A stretch of DNA of 64,000 nt from Canna indica (taxonomy: Eukaryota; Streptophyta; Magnoliopsida; Zingiberales; Cannaceae): positions 39,512,001 through 39,576,000 of the forward strand of contig CP136895.1 of NCBI GenBank assembly GCA_034359265.1. The letters run 5' to 3'. The notes beneath the pieces are model-generated. The model saw only the letters and a program-made list of their open reading frames with translations. It was not told the DNA's origin and searched no databases. The position numbers and the translations under genes are program-made. Below are positions 1 through 10,218 of this stretch, one piece after another (position 1 is the stretch's first letter; every line of letters begins with the position of its first letter).

Positions 1-131
1 ATCTTGCTTCCGCTTGCTACTCGATTTGTGAATTGCTTAAGTAGTTTAAATAAATGATTAAAATCGAAATTAGGTGAAAAGATTAGCTAACACACTATTT
101 AGACCCCCCTCTAGTGTAGGCCATTTCACCA
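1..131 (+). mobile_element. Sirevirus-type LTR, 3' terminal piece
   Basis: The last 131 bases of a Copia/Sirevirus LTR, recognised by the shared end found many times in this window: a C-run, CTCTAGTGTAGGCC, then ATTTCACCAA. The final CA is missing and LINE sequence follows directly, with no primer-binding site. It is therefore a 3' LTR, a solo LTR or a recombinant remnant whose start lies before the window. Confidence 0.85.
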
Positions 132-339
132 ATAGAGGGCTCTCCCTTGGTTGAGGAGGGGATTAACCCTAATTATCCTCAAGGGAGGGTGAATCCGAAA
201 ACCGTAGGCTTGGCTATGGGTGCTGATATTCAACAAACTGAATCCCATATCAATGATGCACCGCTGAAGTATATGAATAGTAGCAAGGCTAATGATATGG
301 CGAAGGACAGTTCTAAGCCATGATTTGAATTGCTTTCAG

Positions 340-1141
340 CTTCCATAGCACTTACAGATTGTTCTTTGAGTTTTGAGGAGCCACATATGCAGAATGGACA
401 TATCGTTGTTGACGTTTCTGATGAGGAGTTGGATGATGGAGTTACTCAAAATATTCTCTAGTTGGTCATTTCATTGGTGCTAAACCATATTTCCCCATGG
501 CCAAAGCTAAGGTCATGACGATGTGGCATCCTAAAGACATTTTTGAGGACTTTTCTCTCCCCTCTTTTTTTCTTATTTTCATATTCATGCAAGAGGGGGA
601 CATGCTTAGCGCCCTTGTAGGGGAGTCGTGGTTTATTCAGGGGAAACTTCTGGTGCTTAAAAGATAGTCCTAGGGAATGAAGCTGGAGAAGGTACCTCTA
701 TCAGCTATTCCTATATGGGTTAAGATCCTAAACTTACCCTTTGAATTCTAGAGTGCATCAATCATTGGGAAAATTATGAGCGGGCTTGGTAAACCACTGT
801 ACATGGATCAACCTACGACTACCTAAAAGTAGAATTGGCTATGCCCGGGTATGTATTGAGATGGATGTGGGAGCGGGTCTCCCAGAAGACTTGTTTTTCA
901 TCATAAGGGGTGTGTAGTACCAAATCAAGCTTGATTATGAATGGAGGTCGATCAGATGTATGAGATGCTTCACTTTTGGCCATGAGGAGTCCAAATGCTC
1001 ATTGCTCGCCAAGAAGTCAACTTCAGTTTGGATCCTCAAGGTGTCCACTGCGATGAAGGTCTCTGACAAAGGGCCTAATGTGGATGTTGTCGTGCCATCA
1101 AAAGGTGTGACCAGAGCAAACAGTAGTGAACATAACTCCTA
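340..1141 (+). pseudogene. LINE ORF1 (zinc-knuckle nucleic-acid-binding protein), broken
   Basis: Short open stretches in several frames resemble the plant LINE ORF1 protein: an N-terminal DUF4283-like part containing GAKPYFPMAKAKV (about 478-520), and a CCHC knuckle CMRCFTFGHEESKC at 957-998 that still has all four ligands. Stops and frameshifts separate the pieces, so no protein can be made. In the family, ORF1 binds LINE RNA in the ribonucleoprotein particle. The best open piece runs from 960 to 1142. Confidence 0.65.
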
Positions 1142-1426
1142 GATGTTGCAGGAAAACTTAGCAGTGGGTTATTGGTACAATCTCAGTCGATTGGAATTCA
1201 AGTTTAGGAGGGTTAGATGAACCTTGCTATTAGGAAAGTAAAAACTCCTAGTCCTAGACCTAGACCGGCTCCTTCTAGAAACATTGATATCAACCTCTGA
1301 AATTCTTTTCAGATTCCTGGGAAAGGGGACAGTGAGCAGAATCCCGAGTACAACCTTTTTGATAACAACACATGGGGAATAAGTATAGTTCAAGGGAGCC
1401 AAGCACTCCCCTCGGAAGGTTCTCAT

Positions 1427-3447
1427 GTTTAGTCTTGCATCTTGGAATGTTCGGGGATTGAACTCCTCAACGCGACTGGTTGGCGGTAAGAAGCAACATC
1501 TCTCAGAATAAGTTAGATTCTATTTGGCTTTTGGAAACTAAGGTGAAATAGATTAAGGCCTCACATATCATTCATACTATTCCTGGTGGTTGGAAATTTT
1601 TTCTCAATTATGATTTAACAATAAATGGGTGCATTTACATTGCATGGAACCCCGATGTGATTGATTATCAAATTATCTTTCAATCTAATGAAATTATATT
1701 TGGGAAGGTTGTTGTTGTGAACTCTTCAGACATGTTCTACTTCATGGCTATTTATGGCAGGAATGAAGAACTTGAAAGAAGGCGAATGTGGGAACAATTG
1801 GTTTCCTTACGTACACAAGCTCTTGGACCCTGGGTCATTATGGGGGACTTCAACACTATTTTCATCCCGCTTGAAAAAGTATAAGGGCACCACTTTCTAG
1901 TATCAACGACTACTCAGATTTCTGATTATTTGGACACCTTGGGCCTCTTTGATTTGAAATGAACGGGTTGTAGATACACATGGTCAAACAATCAAATAGG
2001 TACAAATAGGATTATGTGCAAATTGGATAAAGTACTCATGAACCCAGATAGGATATCCACTTTCTCTGATAGCGAGGCAGTCTTTCATAACCCTTGTGCT
2101 TCTGATCACTCTCTAGCTATATTATGCTATAGGAAGTTTGGAAGGAGGAAAGAACCTTTTAAATTCTTTAATCAATGCATTATGAAATCGGGCTTTCTTC
2201 AAGTGGTAAATGAGGCATGGTCTAAACCTGTCATTTGTAGGAATGGTAGGAGACCTACCCAAATGTTCTCGCTTGTCCAAGAGCTAAAGTTTACAAAGTT
2301 GGCCTTGAAACATTGCGCATATAACCGCAACAGGGACATGGCGAAGAAACAAGGCTTGTTAGAGCAGCTTGACAGAGTACAGAGCCATATTCAGGTTCAC
2401 CCTCTTGACGAGGACATGCACTATCGGGAAAAACTGTGCGAGAGAAGCTGCAAGTTTTTCTCAATGATGAAGAAGCGGCCTTGTGGCAGAAATCCAGTGC
2501 AATGGCTCCAACTAGGCGATTCCAACTCAAATTATTTTTACAAGGCTTTTAAACAGCGTTGCAACAAGAATGCGATTCACTTTGTTATAATAACTCTGGG
2601 CAGGTTTATAGAGATTTGGTTAAGCAAGAGGCTATAAAGTTTTACAAAACCCTTTTCAATGCTCCGATTGAAGCTGTGGACCTGTCTGGTCTACAAGTAC
2701 ACAAGAGACTCAAGCATGAAACTTTTGATTTGCTTACAAGGCACATACTTGACTAGGAGATTTATGAGGCTGTGAGTCCTCCCCAAATAACAAGGCCCTT
2801 AGGATTGATGGGTTTATTAAAGAGTTCTTTACGGCCGCCTGGAGTATTATAGGGAGAGATATTATTGAGACCATCCAGAGTTTCTTTAGATCCTAAAACC
2901 TCCTGAGTGAGGTAAATATTACCTCCATCACGCTAGTGGCCAAAAAGAAAAACCCTGAGACTTTCTCTGATTATAGGCCCATATCGGTGTGCAAAATGAT
3001 TTACAGATTTATCTCCAAAATTATTGCAAATAGATTACAGAAGGTCCTAAGGGATTTTATTGGGCCTAATCAACATGCATTCTTGACAGGTCGCTCTATC
3101 CATGAAAATATTGCACTGTGCTATGAACTCATGACAGGTTATCACCTACAGCGTGGCGCACCACGTATGGCTATGATGATTGACTTACACAAAGCATATG
3201 ATTCTGCCAGATGGGATTTCTTGATTGACTTACACAATCTAGTTGAAGCAGTGAGATTTACCCCCCACCCGAGGTGCCGCTCTCCACTCATAACTCACCT
3301 TATTTTTGCTGATGATCTGTTCATCTTCTCCAGGGTTGATACTTTATTAGCTATTTCTATAAATGACTGCTTAGCTCATTTTCATCAAGTATCTAGATTG
3401 TGCACTAGTAACCACAAGTCCCATCTATATATCTCTACCTTAGTCTA
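1427..3447 (+). pseudogene. LINE ORF2 (endonuclease + reverse transcriptase), deleted
   Basis: The endonuclease begins with SLASWNVRGLN (about 1430) and includes VIMGDFNTIF (about 1836-1865) and a SDHSLAIL motif (about 2101-2124), all typical of the plant LINE APE domain. The RT begins near 2930 with NPETFSDYRPIS and KIIANRLQ, and holds motif A (DLHKAYDSARWDFL, about 3182-3223). Soon after comes FADDLFIF (about 3305-3328). The roughly 90 residues normally between these, including motif B and the RQGDPLSP region, are gone. Several frameshifts occur. The frame is cut at 3447 by an LTR, removing the thumb and C-terminal parts. Confidence 0.85.
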
Positions 3448-6400
3448 GATTGGCCTAAGGTTTTCTACCTTAGTCTTAATTTTGGTTTTGATGATAACAA
3501 AAATGGAACTAATGTTTCATTGAGAAATACTTTCAGGTTCCAAAGTCGGTTAGAGCTCGATGTCCGCGATTAGAAAAATTGAAGAAATCAAAGAAATCGG
3601 CAAGGACACTCGTGGACACGATCGGATTCGTCGGGTAATTAGAGTTTAGGTTTAGAGTATCTAGAATGTATATGTAATCCTCTTTTATGATGCAAATAAC
3701 CCAAAAACCAAACCCGTAATCTGGAAACGAAGAACGCGATAAGAAATCAACAAAAAATTTGATTTCTCAGGTTCAGTTGTAGGGGCGATCAACCGAACCG
3801 AGCCCGAAATGAACAGAGCTTTGGTCGCTCGGGTGGTCGCTTGGTCGATCGACCAACGTTCAATTGGACCAGCGACCGATGGTTGGTAATGGGAAAATTT
3901 TTGCCTGTTGAGAAGAGGTGTGTTGCCTCTTCACTTTTGTAAGACTCGAAAAATTTCCTAATATAAAAATCTATTTTGGTGCAGCGCACCGGATCGGGGG
4001 TTAGCCGGGTCGAACCGCGGAAATCGCCTCGAATAGAAGGTATAACTCGACCCATGGAAATATGAAGTTTAAATTATCTCAATGGTTATTTTTTTCTTGC
4101 TTATGATGTCTTATTAAAGTCGAGTTTGACTCATGAGTGCGGATAGGATCGGAGTCCAAATCGGACTCAGATCAAATCGAGTAGAAGTTAAGTCGCATGA
4201 GGGGTAAATAGGTCATTGGATGAGGGGAATAAAACCCCTCACCCAAGCCATTCATGCGGTTCAAAGAGAGAGCCGCATGCAGCCCGACAAGAGGGAGAAA
4301 GGGAGAGAAGGAGGAGGAGATCTTGTTGACGCCGAGTTCGCAATGATGCTCGAGGAGATTGGAATCTCGTTTTCTTCAAGGCTTCTTCGTGATCCGAGCA
4401 AGGTGAGTGGTTAGAGTAGATGTTGAGGGGAGGAGGGTGGCCGGCCCCATAGGTTTTGAAATCGGGGTTTTTCTTCGCGAGTTTTGCCGATTGAGTTGCT
4501 TCTCCATGTTAGATCTTTAAATCATTGTTCATACTATGATTTCGTGTTTGTAAACGTGTCGATTCCTCATTTTTAAGGGATGGCCGAGTCGAGGAAAAAG
4601 GGGAAAGGTCATGCCAAAAATTTCCCCAATTTCCTCGCTCGTCTCGCAACTCGCGTATACGACTTGTATTCATTTTGTTTATGGTTTTGGATTGATACTC
4701 GAGTGGTGCCGCAACCAAGTCCACCACCCCTAGGGGGTTCGGCCGAGCATGGTCATCACCCTGCTCGAGTTGGCTGAGCAGTAGTAAAGGGGAAAAGTTG
4801 GGCTGTTTGTATTGAATGGTTGGATCCCTTGTTATATCGCCTTAACTCGCACTTTCAAGCTTAAAGTTAGATTAAATTTGAATCTTATGTTTACTGTTCT
4901 ACTTATTAGAATGCATAATTTCCAGCCCCTTCTTACCTAGATGGTTTTACCGAGCAAGGGTTACCTTGCTCAAGCTTCGGCCGATCAAGGGTAAGGGGGG
5001 AGAAACGAATGATCTCGCGTAGTTGTTCATATACTTTCATTTCAATGTTAATTCATATTCATGCTATGAATTGTTGATGATAGATCTACATTATCATTTT
5101 GGAAATGTTCTTGCCAATACTCATATGGTATATGTAGTCAAGAAAGGTTTCATTTAATTGCTCCTATCATGTATAATTGTTGCTATGCTTAGTGTATGAT
5201 CCATATTGGATTAATCACTTCATTAATTACTCTTTAATTCGGTTTTTTCATGATGTTGCTATCCATGACTAATTTGGTAAGTGATGTGACAATGGTAGGT
5301 CGAGTGCCTTCATAGTCGGTGAGTTCACTCATTCTAGGAAGAATGGTTTAGATGACTAGTGGTATCATTTAACTTAGATACAAGATACATTCACTAGGTG
5401 CTTCATTTAAGGAAACAATGAGACCCTAGGGTAAGGGGTCGGATATGGGCAATGCCCTGAAAGCAAAACACAACATACTTGTGCAACCTGGTTTTGGGTT
5501 GTGGTTGATGGTCTACTGAGAAGTGTCACTAGCCGGATGGCAAGCACACGACTCAGCGGTTTATATGGTCTTGAGATTGCACCAGCGGGCTCGCTTGGTG
5601 TTAGACCCGAGTGGCGGAGGGTCTTGAGATTTCGTCAGTGGGCCACACTGATGGTAGACCCGAGTGGGTTGGGACTAGCTATCCCTAACTCGGAGGATCA
5701 CTGAAACTAGTGGCCATCCTAGTTGACGGATCCGAAGTATAAAAGTTTCTAAATGAGGAGCCCGTAGGGGCTGGTTTGAGTAGGCCAACCGACCGAGTTA
5801 AATAGAGGAAGGACTGAACTTTCCATATATACTTTAGGCCATTATTGGCCGAGCTCGCATCATGGATATGGGCTCGAGAGGCCGGTTCATCCATTCATCC
5901 GTTCTGGCACACTGATTATTTATGGAATGTGATTTGATAACTTCCTTATATATGTGATTGCCGAGGTTTTAAGTGGAGGTTCAAAAGAACCGCTCACTGA
6001 GTTCCTCGTGAACTCACGATTTTCCTTTATTGTTGTTTTGCAGAGCCCGACCAGTGAGGTATGGATTGGTGGTATGGCGCGCAGTAGAGCAGGCGTGGGT
6101 ACAGATCTCATAGCTGGTAATAACTAGTCGTGTTTGTTAGAGTCTGATGTATGCACTGGGATAATTCTGTAAAAACTTTAAATTGTTTATTTGGAAGAAC
6201 TTTCAGATGTTTATTTGAAACTTGTGGTGTTTTAGAACTTGGTGTGATCAAACTGGTTTTGAACTTTTAATAAAGTTGTTATCGTTTGTTTTGGTCATTA
6301 CTTGATGTGTTCCGTTTATGTTTTTGTGAGTTGTTAGTCAGTGCATAGGGTAGGCTTCGGGGTACTGACTCGTACCCTGGCCGGTCATGCGTACCCTGAG

Positions 6401-7175
6401 TTGGGGTGTGACATCTTTATGGAATAGGAAGCCAAGAGAGCCTTCCTCCTTGATCTTCACCTTCGTTGAACCATCTTTGATCAATCTTAAAGCTTTTCTT
6501 GAGCCACCTCTTTGCCACCCTAATTTTGATCCTCACTTCCTTGATTGAGCCCTCAAACGTCATTGTTTCATCATCAAAGGCATCAAGAGGAAGCTAAGAA
6601 TCTTGTTGTGGAGCTAAGTATTTTATTGTTTGATTTATTGCTCGATTTAGTGTTGTATTTTGTTGTTATTTTCATTGTGTTTGAGTTTGTGTAAGACCTA
6701 GAGTGTAGGTCTTGAAGTTGGGTGGTAGCCTTGGTGTTTGAGGTTTAAATCCACCGGTGTAAACATAGTTTACTAGGATTGGTGATTGTTGACCCTTAGG
6801 GTTGTGGTGGAAGAGTGCTCTCGGTAAGAAGATGGAGACTTCTGGGTGTGGAAGTGCCTTAGGTTGAGAGTAAGACTCTTCGGGTACAAGTCTTCTTTAT
6901 AAGGGAAATGATATAATCTAGTAAAGCTAAGTTTGAAAATCCTAAGTGGGGTGCTTAGGTGGTGGAGTAGGCATTGGGGCCGAACCACTATAAATCGAAG
7001 TGTTAGCATTGTTTCATTTGCGTATTGAGTTTCTTATTGTTTATCTTGCATCCAGTTGCTACTTAATTTGTGAATTGCCTAAGTAGTATAAAGAAAAACT
7101 TAAAACTGAAATTAGACGAAAAGTTTAGTAAATATACTATTCACCCCCCCTCTAGTATAGACCTTTTCAGTAACA
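3448..7175 (+). mobile_element. Sirevirus LTR (B), split by a solo Tekay LTR
   Basis: The 5' end (TTGGCCTAAGG, first bases lost) and the 3' end (CTCTAGTATAG...CAGTAACA at 7175) match other LTRs here. A 2,476-bp unrelated LTR occupies 3938-6413, so the LTR proper is about 1.25 kb. A GTCGAC/GATCGA palindrome group lies at about 3787-3885. The TATA box expected next to it is broken by the insertion. Primer-site-like sequence and gag follow, so this is a 5' LTR. Confidence 0.85.
3938..6413 (+). mobile_element. Solo LTR of a Tekay/Del-like Ty3/Gypsy element
   Basis: A 2,476-bp block starts TGTAAGACTCG and ends GGGGTGTGACA, the ends typical of long chromovirus (Tekay/Del) LTRs in plants. Both flanks are one continuous Sirevirus LTR, so only an LTR is present. 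ACTTT precedes it and TCTTT follows it, a 5-bp duplication with one change. Related copies lie at 51238-53936 (plus) and 61633 onward (minus). Inside are a TATA-like element near 4228 and an exon-like donor AGGTGAGT at 4401. A pyrimidine-rich acceptor ending TTTTGCAG lies at 6043. The open frames inside are short and not conserved. Confidence 0.8.
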
Positions 7176-7193
7176 TTTGGTGTTAGAGCGGGT
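7176..7193 (+). promoter_or_regulatory. Primer-binding site (initiator Met-tRNA type), decayed
   Basis: TTTGGTGTTAGAGCGGG lies directly after LTR B. The better copy after the S2 5' LTR reads TGGTATCAGAGC, complementary to the 3' end of plant initiator tRNA-Met. Two substitutions are present here. Confidence 0.7.
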
Positions 7194-7242
7194 CGCAACT
7201 TGAGATTTTACCTTCTCTCCTACACTTTATTTTGATCCGGAA

Positions 7243-7818
7243 ATGGCACTAGAGTTAGTTGTTTCCACACATCCTAGGTTCGATGAATTGACCTTTGGTC
7301 TTTGGAAGTCTAGGATGTACATCTACCAAAAGACTCGAGGTTTTGATGTTTATAACATGTTAAAAATAGAATACATTGAACCTAAGGTTGACATGCACAA
7401 TTGGAGTGAACTTGACAAGAAAATGTTTCAATCTAATGGAGATGCTATATATTGCATATTTTGTATCTTACCTAATAGCATCCTCGAAAATGTCATGCAT
7501 TGTACTTCGGCTTTTGATTTGTGGGCATGTTTAAACATCTTATATGATTATGCCAAAACCGAGGAATTAACTACTTTTCATGAAGGTGGTGATGACAATG
7601 GTCATCCCTCCAATGTTAACTTGGTTTTTGAAGCTCATAGTGTTTCTAGTCAAAAAGACATTTCAAAAAGCCAAAAGAGAAAGGTGATTTGCTACTTGTG
7701 CAAAGAGAATGGGCATATAAAGAAGAATTTTCCTTCACTTAAGAAAAATGGCAAGAAGAGGAAGAATGCTTCAAAGTCCTACAATGAATGTTGTGAAATG
7801 GTCATTATTCATTTTTAA
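7243..7818 (+). pseudogene. Sirevirus gag, N-terminal half
   Basis: 191 codons open from ATG. The start (MALELVVSTHPRFDE, then FGLWKSRMYIY) is the conserved Gag N-terminus of this family. A first zinc knuckle, CYLCKENGHIKKNF, has its last cysteine changed to Phe. The protein ends early, before the coiled coil and second knuckle. The next sequence (to 7862) is duplicated at 9841-10024. Gag normally forms the virus-like particle and packages RNA. This copy is cut off and lacks a ligand residue. Confidence 0.85.
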
Positions 7819-7862
7819 ATTTTGACTTGTATCTCCCTTGTTCTCTGATACGCGCCCAGATT
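7679..7862 (+). repeat. 184-bp direct duplication, copy 1
   Basis: Covers the zinc-knuckle part of gag and the bases up to CGCGCCCAGATT. The second copy is at 9841-10024, with the same length and a handful of substitutions. The two copies flank 1,978 bp of chimeric LTR sequence. Confidence 0.9.
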
Positions 7863-8301
7863 GTTGGTGAAATGGTCATACTAGAGGGGGGATGAATAGT
7901 GTGTTAACTAAACTTGTCGCCTAATTCGATTTTAATCGTTTACTTGATTGCATAGGCAATTCACAAATCGAGTAGTAATAGGAAGCAAGATATAAATAAT
8001 AAGCAATAAGAAATGCAAGATAAACAATACTAACACAATTATTTATAGTGGTTCGGCTCCAATGCCTACTCCACTACCTAAGCACCCAGTTTAGGATTTC
8101 CAAACTAAAATTTACTAGATTAATCTTGTTTCCCTTACAACGAGAACTTTGACCCGAAGAGTCTCACTCTCAACCTAAGGCACTTTCACACCCGGAAGTC
8201 TCCTCATTCTTATCGAGAGCACTCTTCCACCTCAACCCTAAGGGATAACTCAACTAATCCTAGTAAACTACGTTTACACTAGTGGAATTAAGCCTCAAAC
8301 A
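7862..8301 (-). mobile_element. Sirevirus LTR (C), 3' part, minus orientation
   Basis: Reads TGTTGGTGAAATGG on the plus strand, the reverse complement of the family LTR 3' end, and continues through the shared ATTTATAGTGGTTCGG block. It stops near 8301 inside the LTR, where a plus-strand LTR starts. No U3, palindromes or TATA box of this copy are present here. A 63-bp minus-strand U3 end at 10025-10087 may be its separated other end. Confidence 0.8.
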
Positions 8302-8696
8302 TTGGTTTTAGGTTTTCAACCTTGGTCTTAATCTCTTAATCTCATAATCTCGGTTTTGATAATAACAAACATGGAACTAATATTTCATGGAGAAATCTTT
8401 CAGGTTCCATATCGATCAGCGTTCGATGTCCTCGATCGGAAAAATGGAAAGAAATCAAAAAATCGGAAGGACATTGATCGTCGCGCTCGGGTTCATCGCG
8501 GAAATGTCTCAAAGATCGACGTGGGCACCAAAGTCGCATTGGACGAGTCCAAAGATCAAATGAAAAGCTCTCCAAGTTGATGCTCGTTGGAAGCTGGAAC
8601 CCGAAAATGAAGCGCGCAAGAAAAAAGGCTAAAAAATCAATATCAGCCTTTGTTCGGTCAACCGAAAAGTGTAAGAAATTGGCACTAGCCAATTTG

Positions 8697-9003
8697 GTCG
8701 ACCGTTTGGTCGACCAAACACTACAAAAAATTGGCAGTGGCTACTTCGGTCGATCGGTCGGTCGACCGACAGAGGCCAAAAATAGGCAGTACCTCGAGCG
8801 GTCGACCGATCGGTCAACCGGATTGAGGATCGCGCGATTGCATGTCTCTACTTCCCCTGCATCGGTCGACCGATGGGTCAATCGGATTGCAAGAACATAG
8901 TTTTCCATCTGGGCGGTCGACCCGTTGGTCGACCGCACAGAGAGAAGAGGGCAGCGGTCGCATTGGCGGTCGATCGGTCGGTCAACCGACCAATCGACCG
9001 AGC
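8697..9003. repeat. GTCGAC/GATCGA palindrome array of LTR D
   Basis: More than ten copies of GGTCGACC, CGGTCGAT or close variants occur, often in pairs about 12 bp apart (for example CGGTCGACCGATCGGTC). The array ends about 50 bp before the TATA box. It is CpG-rich in an otherwise AT-rich region and is the largest such array in the window. Confidence 0.9.
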
Positions 9004-9054
9004 GGCTGTAATGGCTAGATTTTAGCCCGTTGAGCTGCCGTTTCTTAGTGAGGG

Positions 9055-9064
9055 TATAAATATA
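9055..9064 (+). promoter_or_regulatory. TATA box of LTR D
   Basis: TATAAATATA lies 50 bp after the palindrome array and before an R/U5 region rich in CTTCATTGAGC-like sequence. The same order is found in the other LTRs. Confidence 0.65.
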
Positions 9065-9840
9065 CCTCATCTATCTTCTTTTAATCATCTTCCTTGACTT
9101 CTACAGAAATTATTGAGCAATTAAAAGGAAGTTTTTGAGCCTTCCAAAGATCGATTGCAGCGCGCTCTGCTCTTCCATCGAGTTCTTCTTCAAGCGTCGT
9201 TTGCTCCTCAACTTTGCTTCGACTCAAGATTCATCTTCTGGCGAGTTGGAGGTTCCAAGGCTTGAAAAAGAGCTTTTAATCTTGGTTTAATCTTTTAGCT
9301 CTTTTGATTGTATTTTTATAGTTATTTGAACATCTTTAATTTGGATTTGTGCGTGTGAAGACCTTGGGTGCTAGGTCTTGTTGTGTGAGTGGTATCCTCG
9401 GTGTAGAAGGAGTAAAGCCACTTGTGTAAATGTAGTTAGCTAGGATTAAGTGAGTTGTCCCTTAGGGTTGAGGTGGAAGAGTGCTCTCGACAAGAAGGCG
9501 GAGACTTCCGGGTGTGGAAGTGACTTAGGTCAAGAGTGAGACTCTTCAAGTCAAAGTCCTCTGTGTAAGGGAAACCGATTTAATCTAGTTAAACTAGTTT
9601 GGAAATCCTAAGCGGGGTGCTTAGGTAGTAGAGTAGGCATTGGGGCCGAACCACTATAAATTACTGTGTTAGCATTGTTATTTATTGTTGCTTGTGCTTA
9701 ATTGTTTATATCGCTTCCGTATCAAATCATTCAATCGTAAATTGCCTAAACGATTTGAGAAATGACTTAAATTGAATTTAGGCTAATTAATTTAGTTAAC
9801 ACACTATTCACCCCCCTCTAGTGTTGCTATTTCGACTACA

Positions 9841-10024
9841 GAAAGGTCATTTGCTACTTGTGCAAAGAGATTGGGCATATAAAGAAGAATTTTCCTTCAC
9901 TTAAGAAAAATGGCAAAAAGAGGAAGAATGCTTCAAAGTCTTCCATTGAATGTTGTGAAATGGTCATTATTCATTTTTAAATTTTGGCATGTATCTCCCT
10001 TGTTCTCTGATACGCGCCCAGATT
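9841..10024 (+). repeat. 184-bp direct duplication, copy 2 (gag piece)
   Basis: Starts GAAAGGTCATTTGC and ends CGCGCCCAGATT. It matches 7679-7862 almost base for base. It holds the gag zinc-knuckle region without a start codon. Confidence 0.9.
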
Positions 10025-10087
10025 CATTTCATGTTTGTTGTCATCAAAACTGAGATTAAGACCAAGGTTGAAAACCATAGGCCAACA
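10025..10087 (-). mobile_element. Sirevirus LTR 5' end, minus orientation
   Basis: 63 bases that read GAGATTAAGACCAAGG and then AGGCCAACA on the plus strand, the reverse complement of the LTR start. CACTA sequence follows at once. Confidence 0.8.
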
Positions 10088-10218
10088 CAGATGATATGTG
10101 TATTCGAAGAACTGTAGGGAGATGCTGACGAATAATTGTAAATGTGAAGTATATCTTCAATTATTAAATGTATCTATTAATCTATTATATATATACTAAT
10201 TATATTCATATTTGACAG

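Larger units (their letters stand above)
132..3447 (+). mobile_element. Plant L1-type LINE, internally deleted and 3' truncated
   Basis: A non-LTR retrotransposon with ORF1 remains (zinc knuckle) followed by ORF2 remains (AP endonuclease, then reverse transcriptase). Many stops and frameshifts break both frames. The 3' third of ORF2, the 3' UTR and the poly(A) tail are absent, because a Sirevirus LTR begins where ORF2 breaks off. No target-site duplication could be found because both ends abut LTR sequence. The LINE is older than at least the downstream LTR junction. Confidence 0.85.
8302..9840 (+). mobile_element. Sirevirus LTR (D), near complete
   Basis: Starts TTGGTTTTAGG (the first bases of TGTTGG are altered) and ends GCTATTTCGACTACA. 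It is the same subfamily as the S2 LTRs at 23394 and 29800. It has a large GTCGAC palindrome array (8697-9003) and TATAAATATA at 9055-9064. No primer site or internal Sirevirus sequence of its own follows. Instead the duplicated 184 bp follows directly. It lies head-to-head with LTR C. Confidence 0.85.

Noticed and set aside
8697..9003. Regularly spaced GGTCGACC units resembling a CRISPR-like array
   Set aside because: Units are 8-12 bp, irregularly spaced, within a plant LTR, and the spacing sequence is not unique spacer-like. There are no cas genes and the DNA is eukaryotic.
8342..9070. Open frames of 60-116 codons on both strands over the palindrome array of LTR D
   Set aside because: They are products of the GC-rich palindromic repeats (runs of RSVDR and DRST). 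Frames are open on both strands at once and are not conserved among LTRs.
7679..10024. The 184-bp duplication as a transposon target-site duplication
   Set aside because: LTR integrases give 5 bp and hAT 8 bp; 184 bp needs a repair or template-switch event instead.
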